From the NCBI GenBank assembly GCA_034440575.1, contig JAOTOL010001462.1, positions 737,001 to 801,000 on the forward strand: 64,000 bases of DNA, given 5' to 3'. Made by a program: the position numbers and the translations under genes. The notes under the pieces are model-generated. The model made no database searches. It saw only the letters and a list, made by a program, of their open reading frames with translations, and was not told the DNA's origin. The DNA comes from Imbricaverruca yamaguchii. Lineage: Eukaryota; Arthropoda; Thecostraca; Neoverrucidae. Below are positions 1 through 11,278 of this stretch, piece after piece; position 1 is the first letter of the stretch; each line of letters opens with the position of its first letter.

Positions 1-221
1 TTAGTTTGATAACCTTTTTGTTTGTTAAGCAAGCATTTTTATATCAGCATTTTTATCTCATTGCTCCATCCCACATAGTTTTCCAATGGAAGATGGCTTA
101 TTGAAAATATGTCTGTGACAAAATTAGGAAATCATAGAAAGCATAGATAATGGACACCTATGTTGATTTTTAAGCACTAAATGCTTTTTCCTTCATATGG
201 CTGACAAATCTTTTAGGTTGT

Positions 222-660
222 TGGCTTTTAGAGAGAGTACAAAAGAGGGCTACAAATGTGGTTAATGGTATATGCAACCTGGCATATGAGGAAAGTTTAA
301 AGAAATTAACTATGTTTTAACATAGATATAGAAGGCTGAGAGGAGATCTCATCCAGGTCTTTAAATTTCTCCATGGTCTGGAGAGGGGATATTTTGGGGT
401 AAATGTTTGAATTTAACAGAAATGATGCAATCAGAGGTCATAAATTCAAAATTAAAGTTAACCACAGCAGAACAAGGTTAAGGCAGACTTTCTTCACCAA
501 CAGGGTAGTAGAACACTGGAACCAGCTGCTAGAAAACATTGTCAGTAGCAGCACATTGAACATCTTTAAAAACAGCATAGACAATCATTATAATAATAGA
601 GGGCTTGCTTTTCAGTATTACAGGGAGGGCTGATTAACAGATTTGGTGGGCAACTGGTTC
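222..660 (+). mobile_element. CR1-type LINE reverse transcriptase, C-terminal remnant
   Basis: This is the end of the reverse transcriptase of a CR1-type non-LTR retrotransposon. Conceptual translation from about 222 gives LLERVQKRAT, then NLAYEES, RRLRGDLIQVFK and GLERGYF. After a frame change near 400, an open frame at 403-633 reads RLRQTFFTNRVVEHWN and SSSTLNIFKNSID. This order (thumb region, RRLRGDLIEVFK, FTNRVVEHWNxLP, end) is standard for CR1/L2 elements. A stop in the middle (after KKLTMF) and the frame change make it dead. The 5' part is missing at the window edge. It belongs to the same subfamily as the - strand fragment at 9790-10365. Confidence 0.8.
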
Positions 661-2419
661 AGTGTACAGAGTGCAACCAAGAAGGGCCTGTGTGGCTTAT
701 AGTTGCACTAATCTTTTATGTCTTTATGTCTTACCTGCAGTTTATATTTCTGCCATCAAATTTATCAATTTCAATAGGCCAACAGTCCCTGAAGGTCACA
801 AGGTGATGGGTCACAAGGTCAAACATGAAACATGTTGATATTTTACCACAGATGTGTTTTCTTTCATAATTTGTATTATCAAAGATGCATAGTATGTCAC
901 ACTCTCTCCATTATTAATGAGATATCCATCACCAAAGATACCATTTTGTGACTTCAAAATACTGCTGTAGGCTCTGTCTCTGAAACTGTTAGTGGGATTG
1001 GGCTAAGACTTGTTCAGGCATGTTGGGAGCACAAGACTACCATGTACACCAATTTTGGTCCAAATGCAAATTTAATTGGTTTGAACTTGTTTTTTTTTCA
1101 TTCTGTCTAGGAACACCATCTCACAAATGCCTGAAGCTATAACTCCTTGAGTGTTGATCTGATCTTTCTAAAATTGACACAGCTGGTCTTTGCAAACCAG
1201 ATAACCCCACACAAATATTTTCATCAAAATATTTTGTGCTAGTCTGTTGTTGATTTGCTGTGGAATGGGCCAGCTGCTATCTGATCAAGTGCTCAAGATT
1301 CTCTGGAAGTTACAAACTTAGAATCTGAAAGCATATATATGAAGAAAATATACCATCCATTGTCTAGTATTAACTCAAATACCTCAACATCAAGAATTAC
1401 AAGGGAAAAATCCAACCCTAAGCTTAATCTAACCTTGTTGTTGGTAAATTTAATTTCTTGATAGCTAATAGCTCCCTTGGGTTTTCCCAACTGCGGAAGT
1501 TGTTGAGGCTGAGTTCTGTAAGTAAGATAGTTGCTTTGCCCATTGTGTGCAGAGCAAGTGTGTTAATTGCATAAGGCTAGGTAGCTGGTACACTGGTCAG
1601 TGACATCAGGTGCTAGTTGGATTGATATCTTGATCAGGCAAGAAATGCATTAGTTAGTAATATGAACAAACAAAGCAGAAACAAAAGTAGAAGGAAGGAA
1701 AAATTTGAGGCGTCTGTGGAAAGTGTGAATGTGGTAGGTCATCAGGAATTTATTTCAATAATAATACAGATATATTTGCAAGGTAGTTGGATCACACAAA
1801 TTGTACAATGGTGGGCCCATTATAAGTAATGACAGTCAAGCAGGCCAAGTGCAGGATGTCATGAGTGTCTGATGGCGATTGTAGTGAGGCCCAGGACAGC
1901 AGAGGAGAGTTGACTAGGGGGCTCAATAGTTAGGTATGCTGATCATTCATTTTGTAGCAGGAGTCTGAGTAAATGGACTTCAGTGTGCTTCCCAGGGCCC
2001 TAGTGAGAAACAATAAACAAGAAGAGTACAGGGCATTAATAGGTTCGTTAGCATAAAATAAGAAGAGTGCAGTGGTAATATCCATCCTCTGAGAAGCAAA
2101 TGTAGAATGGCATTCCGTGGTTATCAAACTGAATTACAGGATGTGCAATATTTGTAATGAGCATGGGATAATGTTCTTCTTAGACCTGCAGAGTGACTTT
2201 TGTGGGAGGACCAAAATGTTTGCATCATATTGGCTACATTTCAGCATGAGAGGAGAAGAATTGGTCAGCAATAGGTATGAGGAGGCCCTAAGTAGGTTTA
2301 GAGGAAAACAGACAGATCGTGGAGTAATATGGGTGATCAAATGACAAGTATGAATGTTAAGGAAATGAACAGGCATGTTTTGAAACATAATGTTTTCCTA
2401 TCATCATCTAAATGAACAT
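661..2419. other. Intergenic stretch, probably in part degenerate LINE 5' sequence
   Basis: No gene is recognisable here. The only open frames are short and lack family signatures. The last 700 bases or so run directly into the LINE endonuclease remnant at 2420 and may be its 5' region, but I see no motif that proves it. Confidence 0.4.
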
Positions 2420-2855
2420 CATGTTCTATGTACATGCCAAAATTATTAGTAACAAAATTGGGGGACTGCATACATATATGCTGTCTGAAAAGCTAGATTT
2501 GGTGGGCATAACTAAGGCATGGGTTAATGAAAGCATTTTGGAGATAGCTTGCAAGAATTTGAATTGACAGGTTACATGATGCATGGAAAGGAACTCATCA
2601 AAGGAAAGCAAAGCTAAAGAGGTATGATGTTCTTGTATGCAAGGCAAGTATCAAAATATCATACTGTAGAGGATAGTGAAGAAGTAGAATCCATGTGGTG
2701 AGATAACATCCTGAACAATGGAACAAGATTATGAATTTGGACATCATGTAGAACACCAGACCAGAATGAAAACACTGGTATGTTGATGCAGGAAGATATA
2801 AGTAGAAGAGTGTATGGGAGAACTCTGCTGGGGGACTTCAACATAATGTCATCAG
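2420..2855 (+). mobile_element. CR1-type LINE endonuclease domain remnant
   Basis: This is a decayed apurinic-type endonuclease domain from the ORF2 of a CR1-like LINE. The frame starting at 2420 reads KIISNKIGGLHTYMLSEK and LDLVGITKAWVNESI, matching the N-terminal endonuclease pattern (NARS..NK, DLVGITETW). Further on come KYHTVEDSEEVESMW, TPDQNE, EDISRRVYGRTL and LLGDFN, the last being the conserved GDFN motif. Several stops and frame changes interrupt it. It ends at the duplicated sequence beginning near 2860. The matching reverse transcriptase pieces at 222-660 and 9790-10365 may come from the same family. Confidence 0.75.
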
Positions 2856-2892
2856 ATTGCAGCAGGTGCCCTCCATGCATCCCGGTCGGATC

Positions 2893-3115
2893 CCATCTCG
2901 CGTATTATAATGCTCTGTTTGCGTCATAGATTGAGCCACATGACTGCCTTCACTGACCTTTTGATCTCTGCAGCTCTCACCGGTTAGCATTTTGACGTCA
3001 TGCATCACGTGACGTACATGCCACGGAGCCTGGCAGTTCAGAAGTGGCCCATCTCGCATATTGTAAGGCTGTGCTCGTGGCATAGATTGAGCCGGATGAC
3101 TGCCTTCACTGGCTA
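2893..3115. repeat. Two-copy tandem repeat, spacing about 155 bp
   Basis: A block of about 67 bp at 2893-2960 (CCCATCTCGCGTATTATAA ... ATAGATTGAGCCACATGAC) recurs at 3048-3114 with roughly 85% identity. The copies lie in direct orientation. No coding function is evident. Confidence 0.65.
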
Positions 3116-4889
3116 TCAGGAGAGCATGCGACTGTTCCACCTCCCTTCAGCGGTTTGGTGCCCGATCATGTGCATGCAGCATGTGGGACCTCAACAGCTG
3201 CCGGCCTCCGGCTCACTTACCCAGCACCCCTAATGTCACCTTATACTGGTGTGTCATGCTTTGAAGATGTGTGCACTTGTATTGTGCAATGTTAACCTCA
3301 TTGCACCACGGGAGTGCAGTGCGTGCATCATGTTCTGTGTTGACGAGCTGGGAGCCTCGCGTCACACAGGTTATTTTGTTGTGTGCAAATTTAATGCAAC
3401 ACTTTCAGAGAAGTGTGCCATAGCTTACCTTTAAGCTTTCCTTGAACAACCTTCCTTCCTTGGGAGGGATCTTGAAAAATGAAATGCCGTTTTAAGATTA
3501 GTCCAGATTACCACCTATCCTAGCCTAACAAAGGGAGAGGAATACTTTTGCTTTTAGAACATGTATTTCCGTAAACCTTCCCTATTTCCCCGGTTAGCAC
3601 GAACTATTCCATGAACACTGGTTGAGTTCCACCATTTTGTGATAAAATTGTGAAGCTTAAACACGGAGTTTAAATCGATGCAAAACATCCAACCGATTTT
3701 GCCCGTTCATCAACCCAGTGCCGAACAAACACCCGCTTCCATCTTCGAAACATCCCCTCGCCATCCATAAACCAGGCCCCTCAGTCTTCGGGTTGGTTTC
3801 TTCATCTGCCATTATTTATTCGTTTGCAATGAGGTGCAACATTATTTTGAGATCCTTAGAGTAATGCAACGTCTTACAGCGAGGCCACCGACTTAAGACA
3901 CGTTCACAGCTTGAGACAATTTGCTTACAATAAACGTGTAGCATATTTCGGTTAATCTTAGTTCGCTTCATAATGACAATTATTGCTAATTCACTTCAAA
4001 TTACCGGTCGTAATGAACGACCGAAGCTAAAGTTTGCTGGAATTATGCACACAAACCTATAAACACCTGCCATACTCAATCCGGGCCATGCTCGCAACAA
4101 CAACGGTGGTTGTGCTGCGCCCACGAGACATTACTGCGCTGTAATTTGCGTCCAGATCGCGTACTAACTCGTAGAAAACAGACAACTTCAGTGCATTCGA
4201 ATTACCTGTTGTTGACTCACAACTGGCGCCTTAACAACCTCCCACTGCTACGCATTGGTTGGCTTCACTATATTTTTTATATGTCCGAAGCCCATCTCAC
4301 GCGTAAAAAAGTGATTGTGTAATCAGGCCTTAGTGTACCAAGTTACTAGTGCATTGCATATTTGTGCCTTCCAATGATGCAGTCAATACACCTGGCATTG
4401 CATGTAAAAAAACCTTTTTTTTTGGTTACTCTGGGGTGGAAAGCGATTTCCATGTGATTGCGAGATTAAAAATTCCAACACATGATTATCGGTTAAGTTC
4501 ATATGCTATATGCAATTTTGAAATGCCTACTTGGTGCTGGTTGCGAGCAACATCTTTTACCTACCACTAGGACTCCATTTGAAAAATATCTGCCAATTTG
4601 TGAAGTACTTTTTATCCTCATTGCATACAAGAGCTCAAATGTGATTCTTATTATATTCTTTTGTGTTTGTGGTGCACAAATAAGCTGACCTCAAGAAAGT
4701 GCTCCCGAATATATTTCCTTCGTAACGGCCGAACCATGATCAGTTGTCTGGTGGATAACTATATTTTCGGCAAATCTGAGGCCCTCGTTTATCAAATTAA
4801 CCTGTTCTCAGCAGGATGACTACCATAGTGTGATATCGTGTAGCCTGTACATTCTCCATCGCGACTACGTTTCTACACAAAGCTTTTCT
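3116..4889. other. Unrecognised sequence upstream of SMIM15, possible 5' flank or intron
   Basis: No coding region or repeat family is recognised. It lies upstream of the SMIM15 coding exon and may hold a noncoding first exon, promoter or intron. An ATTGG (inverted CCAAT) at about 4254 in less repetitive sequence is the only promoter-like hint, and a weak one. Confidence 0.3.
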
Positions 4890-4933
4890 ATTGACTCTTT
4901 ACTGACTTGTGTTTTTTTTTAACTTTTACTTAG
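4890..4933 (+). promoter_or_regulatory. Candidate 3' splice site before the SMIM15 coding exon
   Basis: Branch-point-like TTACTGAC (about 4899-4906) is followed by a run of nine or more T, then TTTTACTTAG ending at 4933. This would place 61 nt of 5' untranslated sequence before the ATG at 4995. A second AG at about 4947 is also possible. Confidence 0.45.
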
Positions 4934-4994
4934 TCAGGACTTCTCAGGTTACTGTATTGGGCACCAGTAATAATACGCCTTGTATGTGACAGTG

Positions 4995-5270
4995 ATGGCA
5001 GACGAGGCGGCACCTACACCGACAACCCTGCCAGAAATCGACACGAGCACGTGGCAAGGATGGGCTGACAGTATCGTGGTGTGGGCCGCCACCGACCCGT
5101 ACGACTTTCTCTTCAAGGTCCTGCTCTGCTTGTCGCCACTCTTTTTCATCTCATCCGTGCTCTCCTTCAAACTGGCCAACGCGTTGGACAAGGAGAACAA
5201 AGAGAAAGAGAAGAAAGAGAAAATGCTGGCTAGCATAGCTAAAAAGAAGAAGTCGAAGAAAACCGATTGA
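4995..5270 (+). CDS. SMIM15: Small integral membrane protein 15 (SMIM15) homologue
   Basis: This 91-residue, single-pass membrane protein is homologous to metazoan SMIM15, whose molecular function is still poorly defined. The diagnostic core is visible: WADSIVVWAATDPYDFL, a hydrophobic helix (LLCLSPLFFISSVLSF, about residues 43-58), KLAN, then a charged coiled tail rich in E and K (ENKEKEKKEK, AKKKKSKK). Vertebrate members share W-A-(x)-VV-WAA-DPY-FL, the PLF...VLS helix and the Lys-rich end. The N-terminal Pro/Thr extension (APTPTTLPE) is longer than in vertebrates. I chose the ATG at 4995 because it has G at -3 and +4. An in-frame ATG at 4980 has a weak context. Partial copies exist at 20691-20805 (3' UTR only) and 41789-41876 (88 bp). 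It converges on the - strand gene ending at 6369. Confidence 0.9.
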   Translation: MADEAAPTPTTLPEIDTSTWQGWADSIVVWAATDPYDFLFKVLLCLSPLFFISSVLSFKLANALDKENKEKEKKEKMLASIAKKKKSKKTD

Positions 5271-5518
5271 TCATGCTGCATATCATCTTGTGACCACTTC
5301 GTGGTGTGTCTGAACGTCATGATCATTGTGATTTCGGACCGAAATAGATGAATGCATTCAAGGCGGCGTCGCATATGCGGTTAGCTGTTTGATCAAGCTC
5401 ATGGCTTGCTTCAGCCTTCGTCTATGTGTACTCGTTTTCCCTTGTGGCGCTTCTTCCCACTAGTCAGACACTGGCGAAGAATGCGAACTTGGTGACCTCA
5501 TGAGCTTGTGCCTCTCAT

Positions 5519-5747
5519 GATACACTTGACGACCATCTACAATTGGTGATAGTGAACAGCACTTTATCTCTGATCGATGTCTGTTGCCCCTCCCAGGCCA
5601 TACGTGACTACCATTTACAGTTCGTGATGCTGGACAGCACTGTACCTTTGATCGATGTCTGTCGGCCATCCCAGGATATACGTGACGACAATCTATAGTT
5701 CATGATGTTGGAAGCGCCGTACCTCTGATTGGTGTCTGTTGGGAAGC
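5519..5747. repeat. Three-copy tandem repeat of about 78 bp in the SMIM15 3' UTR region
   Basis: Units start near 5519, 5600 and 5677. Each contains TACGTGAC-like starts, a TGATG.TGGACAGCAC.GTACC core and TCTGATCGATGTCTGTTG. The third unit is the most diverged. It probably lies within the transcribed 3' UTR if the signal at 6050 is used. Confidence 0.7.
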
Positions 5748-6049
5748 CTGTGGAGGAAGGCTCGTGTTTGGCGAACGGAGTTCGGCGCGCGTGGGTCCGT
5801 AAAGGAGACCAGGTCTGGTGGGCGTGCAGTGGTGACGCCGACAGTGGCTCCCTCCACCATTGTGTAGTTCATCTCACGGCGTCTAGGGGTCGTGGCGACA
5901 CCGTCGATTTTAAGTTCCGCTATTGACGCGCCGGAACTTGAAGGAACTTGCAGCGGTGTTGTCAGCGAATTGGATATGTGATGACTGGTACCAATGCAGT
6001 TTTCCAGGTAATGTCTGCGTTGAGGATCGTCTGTATCAATAATTATTTG

Positions 6050-6055
6050 AATAAA
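6050..6055 (+). terminator. AATAAA polyadenylation signal, candidate for SMIM15
   Basis: A canonical AATAAA lies 780 bp after the SMIM15 stop. The matching place in the unit-4 duplicate (about 42190) has lost it (AATATA). Confidence 0.45.
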
Positions 6056-6312
6056 TATGATATTTAAGCTAGGTGGGCGATCTCAATGTTAGTTCAGCTG
6101 TGTAGAACCAGGGTAATGTTTTGCATAGTACCACATGCCTGTGTATTCATCCTATCCATGTCTATCAAAGAGATGATAGGTGCATTCGATGGAACCAGAT
6201 CCGCAAGTTTGAAAACGATGCTGCATTGATATGGGACAAACTTTATGTAAAGGTTGCACAAAATAAAAGGACAACACATTGCGTCTTCGTTCCAAATACG
6301 TTTCTTATTTAC

Positions 6313-6318
6313 TTTATT
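6313..6318 (-). terminator. AATAAA polyadenylation signal for the unit-1 secreted-protein gene
   Basis: On the - strand AATAAA occurs about 50 nt after the TAA stop at 6369. The corresponding place in unit 2 reads TATAAA. It faces SMIM15's own signal at 6050, so the two genes converge. Confidence 0.4.
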
Positions 6319-6368
6319 AATAATCTATCAGGCTAGTGACATTGAATTTGCGAATTTGTCTAACCAAT

Positions 6369-6931
6369 TTAATCTTCTCTTCCATCACTGTGCAGGTTTG
6401 GGATAGCTTCGTCGATTGGTTTCAGTATGTCCGTTCTGATTCTGTTTATCAGCTTTTCTCTAAGTTCATTTCGTATCTGAACTTTCACTAGTCCTGCAAC
6501 ATACCCAACGATGTGATCCACTTTTGTGTCTAAAGGTCCGTTATCATTCGGGTTTTCTCTCACTCCATCATAGGCATCATACGACTGGGTACGAAATTTC
6601 ATGGCAGGCCTTTGGACGCTGTCAACAATGGGAGGCCGCGCCACCCGCTGGATTGCTGGCCTTTGAGCACTGGCAGCACCAGGGGGCAGTGCCACCTGCT
6701 GTTTGGCCCCTGTCATAGCCGGCCTCTGGACACTGTCAACACTGGGTGGGAGTGCCGCTTGCTGGCCGGCCCTTTTCATGGCAGGCCTCTGGACACTGCC
6801 GACACCTGGGTGGCAGTGCCACCTTGTGGCCGGCTGCAGAAGCCAAGTTGTTGCTTGCAGTAGCTGATGGCGCAGGACGTCCAGTTGTTTGATGTGCCGC
6901 CGTTGGGTTTTTACCTTGAATAGGACCGGGA
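6369..6931 (-). CDS. Unit 1 secreted-protein family, terminal exon (segment A1)
   Basis: This is the proposed last exon of a gene whose first exon is 14453-14522 on the - strand. The acceptor reads AATCTAACTGCAG and the exon enters in phase 1. It encodes 186 residues. The middle is a tandem protein repeat of about 20 residues built on SVDSVQRPAM and ALPP. The end is the family's conserved domain: DTKVDHIVGYVAGLVKVQIR, NELREKLINR, TDILKPIDEAIPNLH. Compared with unit 2, one base is missing just after the acceptor and one is gained near 6810. About 40 residues are therefore read in another frame before the family frame returns, yet no stop arises. I know no characterised family with this C-terminus. 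It may be expressed or a young pseudogene. Confidence 0.45.
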
Positions 6932-7194
6932 CTGCAGTTAGATTGCGGCGTTGCACATTCAGATACACGAAGCGTTGCGATCTTTTCGTACGTCTTTTGT
7001 AAGAGAACTGGATGCAGCAGCAATGAGAGAGGTCGGCGGGGGTATTTTGGTAATATTCTGGGCGAACAACGATACAGCAGCCACAAGAGCGGTCGACAGG
7101 GCCATTTTGGTAATCTGCCGGGCGGACACTGCGCGTATTGCCTGTGAAGGCCCCAGCCATGGTGAAAATCCATCAGACCAAGATTTCGAGAAGA

Positions 7195-8130
7195 CATCGA
7201 CACTTGAGAGGGGAGAGTGAAATGATTATTTTACACCATGAGGCGAACAGTGCTAAGTTTCTGGAGCATAAGTCCTAGTTGACGCCTTATTCGATGACCA
7301 CCGTGCGAGTAGGTGTGTTTTTATATTTCGCACCGATGTTGAAAACGCATAGCACAACGCATAATGGCCCGGAGCAACCAGTCACTGATTGGATAGTTGT
7401 TAACAAAGGCTGTCGTTCACCGTGGTTTATAAAAAAAAATAAAGACGTGCCTTCCAATTCCTATTTTGACCCACCATGCCACACTGAACACTACCAAATT
7501 TAGCGTGGGACTGCATCGTGCAGTTGCCTTCCGCATCAGTCACCACGGTCGCCATCGTTCGGCGAAACCGGCCATTTGTACCTGAGGCGTGGCGTGCTTG
7601 GGAGTTAAATGCATCTTCACGGATATTTATCTGATGATGAGAAATGAGACGCTGCTATACTTTGATGCACGTGGAAGCAGTACGGCAAGCAAAGGAGGGC
7701 TGTGCATGATGCACGGAAGGGTGGTCATTTTAGGTCCTTTCAAGTTGGAGCTATATGGCATCCAAGCGTACCTATTACTCCATCGATTTATTCATACGCT
7801 GGTAAAAATATATCAGAGTGCGTGCTCTGGCGGTGGGTGGTCATATCTTTGAGCTGTTCTTAAAACTGGCAAACCGCTCATTGGAACGCATATGACGTGC
7901 TATTTTGTCCGGAAGAAAATGCCAGTGCCCTCAAGGAGTAAGGGAGACCGGGCCAAGTTGATACAATTTTAGTGGAACTCAAAGTGACTCAACGATTTGG
8001 AAGGTTAGCCACGAGATAGTCACACCTATGTCAAGCCTAAACCTTCTAGTATCATCCTCAATAATTATTACTTCGTGGCATGCCCTGAACTTTCAACCAG
8101 AGGGCCAAACATCGCGCAACTGCCGGTCGA
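7195..8130. other. Rest of segment A1, presumed intron
   Basis: This sequence is shared with units 2 and 3 (A2 to about 22530, A3 to about 31530). A - strand frame starting MSSRNLGLMD at about 7203 is partly preserved in all three units and runs toward the acceptor. It could be an alternative first exon, but it breaks in units 2 and 3. TTAA at 7605-7608 is the empty version of the element insertion in unit 2. Confidence 0.4.
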
Positions 8131-8139
8131 TCAACTTAC

Positions 8140-8510
8140 CCCGCTATAAGGGTAGGTTGTTACAAATAAAGCCGAGGGAAAAATGAGCGCGTCTAACCGC
8201 TCGTGTGGATAGGGCCCTTGGGGCCTGCATATGTCTACTCTGAGGGCTTGGAAGGGCCGTAAGAGAAGAGATGGCCGTCCGAGATCTGGAATGCCCATGC
8301 TAGCTGAAAAGAGAATTCTCAGCTGCAATGGGCCCTAATAGCTGAGGAATAAACAAGGTTCCTGAGGGCCAATGGGGCTGGGGTGCTATAAGTTTGATAG
8401 AGCTTCTTATGTATGAACATGAAAGCTGAGGATAATTATTGAGGCCCCATCTCAGATCGGAAGCAACGTCCTAGATGAAAACTAGCCAGGACCGTTGAGG
8501 AATCTGATGT
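8140..8510. repeat. Segment D1, first part (GGGCC-rich duplicated sequence)
   Basis: It matches 32600-32800 in unit 3 (shared words such as GGGCCCTTGGG, AAAGAGAATT, GCTGGAA). It continues at 10370-10780 after being split by two LINE fragments. It is noncoding as far as I can see. Confidence 0.55.
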
Positions 8511-8569
8511 GCCCATAAAAGACAACACATAAAGACAAACAGGCATCTCTCCTCCTTTCTCTCAAACAA

Positions 8570-9765
8570 CATAGGTGTCTTAAGGTTCATCATTAGGTCC
8601 ACTTCTCTATTGCATCTTTTCGAACGACCTCAGTCTGCACGTCACCGCACATGTCACCCAGTTCGCAGACGACACCCAGGTCCTCATCTCCGGTCGGAAA
8701 TCTGATCTCCAAAATCTGATGCCAGATGGAGACATGTCTGAACCAACTCTACGACTACTTCTTGGATAACGGCTTAAAGGTGAACCCGACCAAAACCCAG
8801 CTTCTTACTCTCGGATCGCGTCAAAATCTGCGCAATATTACCCCGATACGGGTGTGCTTTAGGGACGCCGTGATAGATAAGAAACATTCATGTAATAACC
8901 TTGGGGTGACATTCGATCGCCACATGTCGTTGGATTCCCATGTAGCTGTTGTGGTTTGTAAGTGCATTGGTTTCGTTCTGGCCCTGAGCCATCTGCGTCA
9001 CCATCTGCCGACCAGTACCCTCTTCACTATAGTCAATATCCCAGTTATATCCAGTATCAGATACTGCATATCTGTTTACGGGAACGGGTCGTCAGCATAC
9101 ATCCACAGACTAGACAAGATCATTAACTTCGCCACTAGAGTCGTGTCAGGTCTCTGGAAATTTGATCATATTTCTGATGCCCGAAACAAGTTGGGTCTCC
9201 TCACTGCAGGTGATCTGTACCTATTTCACAGTCTTACTTTGCTCCACAAGATCATTCTGACGGGTGAGCCTACGCACATTGCCGGTCAAATCACTGCAAA
9301 CTCTACCCTGCGAAACCGTCACACACGTGCAGACGACCACCTGCACCTGCCAGCCATACACAGAGAGGCTAGCCGCAGGAGATTTCTCTACTCGTCTGTC
9401 TTGCATTACAACGAACTTCCTACTGAAACAAAAACATCGAGGGTGTCTAACTTCAAGAAACATGCATTAGCGTAGCTCCACGAACAACACTAGTCACAAA
9501 AAAACTTACACCATGGATATGTGTAGGCCATCGCTTTCCTATCATTTTACAAGTCACTGTGTATGGCTCGTGTTGCAAGCAGGTGTATGCAGTGCGGAAA
9601 GTATATGGATATTGTATTATGTTGGCGTACGTATGTTTGTTGCGCATCTGCTCCCACTATTGACCACAAATCTATCCTTTCTTTGTAAATATCTGTGAGT
9701 TCAACCCAGACTGTCCGTAACAGCCACTGCACGTGGCATGTATTGTTAAATAAATAAATAAATAA
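8570..9765 (+). mobile_element. LINE reverse transcriptase and 3' end, 5'-truncated
   Basis: This is a 5'-truncated non-LTR retrotransposon. Translation of 8575-8720 gives GSSLGPLLYCIFSND and HVTAHVTQFADDTQVLISGR, which are the RT motif B region and the catalytic FADD (codons at 8662-8673). A frameshift near 8722 leads to an open frame at 8726-9475: NGLKVNPTKTQLLTLGSRQN, NLGVTFDRHMS, then the thumb and FLYSSVLHYNELP. The 3' UTR ends in TAAATAAATAAATAAATAAA (about 9745), a typical LINE tail. Stops occur upstream of GSSLG. It sits inside segment D1, absent from the unit-3 counterpart. Confidence 0.8.
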
Positions 9766-9789
9766 AGACATAAAAGCTGTTACTTACAA

Positions 9790-10365
9790 TTGTTTGTGGC
9801 AGCTGGTTCCAGTGTTCTACTACCCTGTTGGTGAAGAAAGACCGTCTTCACCTTGTTTTGTTGTGGTCAACTTTAATTTTGAATTGATGACCTCTAATTG
9901 CATCATTTCTGTTAAGTTCAAACATTTCCCCAAGGTAACCCCTCTCCAAACCATGGACAAATTTAAAGACCTCGATGAGATCTCCTCTCAGCCTTCTATA
10001 TCTAAGTGAAAACATATTCAATTTCTTCAATTTTTCCTCATATGCTAGGTTGCTTATACCATTAACCATTTTTGTAGCCCTCTTTTGTACTCTCTCTAAA
10101 AGCCACCAATCTTTTTCATAGCTAGGAGACCAAACTTGGATGTAGTATCCCAAATGTGGCCTGACATATGCACAGTAAAGCTTCCTGATGACTTCCTCAC
10201 TTCTGTATGATACATTCCTATTTATTTCCACAATTTTGTGTTTAGGATAACATCTAAATCCTTCTCCTGTTGAGTCACTGATAACACTTGGCCACCCATC
10301 AAGTATGGAGCCTTCATATGCTGTTTACCTACATGCATGATTTGGCACCTTTCGAAATTAAAGCA
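9790..10365 (-). mobile_element. CR1-type LINE reverse transcriptase remnant, reverse orientation
   Basis: On the - strand this encodes the RT palm end and thumb: NFERCQIMHVGKQHMKAPYL, MGGQVLSVTQQEKDLDVILN, then (frame change near 10230) VIRKLYCAYVRPHLGY, WSPSYEKDWWLLERVQKRAT, LRYRRLRGDLIEVFKFVHG and FELNRNDAIRGHQFKIKVDH. The end (FFTNRVVEHWNQLP region) continues to about 9790 with a stop. It is the same subfamily as 222-660. The upstream boundary at about 10365 abuts resumed segment D1 sequence, so this is a truncated insertion. Confidence 0.8.
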
Positions 10366-10369
10366 GGAG

Positions 10370-10780
10370 GGCCCTGCGAGATGAGATCTCGCGAACGTCA
10401 GAGGACTGAGCATGAACACTTCTATGGTTAAGAGCGGCCCCACATTGATGAACGAGATGCCCTTAGATATTTAAAAAGGTAACTGTTGGCTAACGATCTA
10501 TGTGAGTAGTACCGAGGGTCAGCCTACGAGCTAGAATCTTCTCGAAATCACAAGAGCTGTCTGTCACTAGGAAGAACTCTTGGCTTCAGATGACCCTTGG
10601 GGACTAGCAAAGCCCGCTGAGGGCTAAGGAGAGTCCCTAAGGCTAATGATGGATGGAAGGAATATTGATGATCACCATCAGAGCTAGAAAAAAAACTTGA
10701 AGCTAGAAGGACTGTCAAGAATTGGAAATGGCCCCTAGCGGAGGGGGCCCGTGACTATTAAGATAGTCACTGGGCGTTGG
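10370..10780. repeat. Segment D1, second part
   Basis: Matches 34390-34790 in unit 3, including GATATTTAAAA-GTAAC, CAGAGCTAGAA, GATGGATGG-AGGAATATTGA and GGCCC-TGACTATTA. The two D segments show the pre-insertion order in which the LINE fragments are missing. Confidence 0.55.
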
Positions 10781-11107
10781 AACCGCGGCCGCTCCTGTGG
10801 CCACAGCCGCTCAAGCAGCCACAGCCGTTGACGACCGCTCAAGCAGTCAGTGCACGAGCACAGTTGCCCAGATGGCCTAACCATAGCTGCTCTAGCAGTT
10901 AGCTGTTGCTGCTGCTGTTGAAAAGGCGCAACAATGTGGGCCGCACCCTTATCATTAACGTCCTCCCGACTAAACTATGTCGACTAAAGTGTGGCGGAAG
11001 GCAGACGAGGAATTTCGTCATTGGTGATGAGCTTTCATATTTTACTCGAGCTTATGCAATTAACGTCTTCATTAGCAATTTGTTAATATCCCTTGATGTT
11101 CCTTATG
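10781..11107. other. CAGC/GCCGC-rich short tandem tract and unrecognised sequence
   Basis: 10781-10920 contains imperfect repeats of GCCGCTCAAGCAGCCACAGCC. The rest shows nothing I can identify. Confidence 0.4.
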
Positions 11108-11111
11108 AAGT

Positions 11112-11278
11112 TCTGTTTATTTATTGGGTGGTTCACGACACACTTTATGCACATTCGCGGCTAATGGCGCCGCCCACACTGTTTCGCCGGTGGGCCGCGT
11201 GATTGGGAAATATCCTGAGCGGCGCTGGCGTCGAACCCGGGACCTCTGGCACCCATAGCCCGACACCCTTAACACTCG
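11112..11278 (-). mobile_element. tRNA-derived SINE, reverse orientation
   Basis: On the - strand: GGTCCCGGGTTCGACGCC (tRNA B-box), then the SINE body TTTCCCAAT, CGGCCCACCGGCGAAACAG, GTGGGCGGCGCCATTA and an AATAAATAAA-type tail. The body matches the SINEs at 21920-22124 and 30545-30750. Confidence 0.75.
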
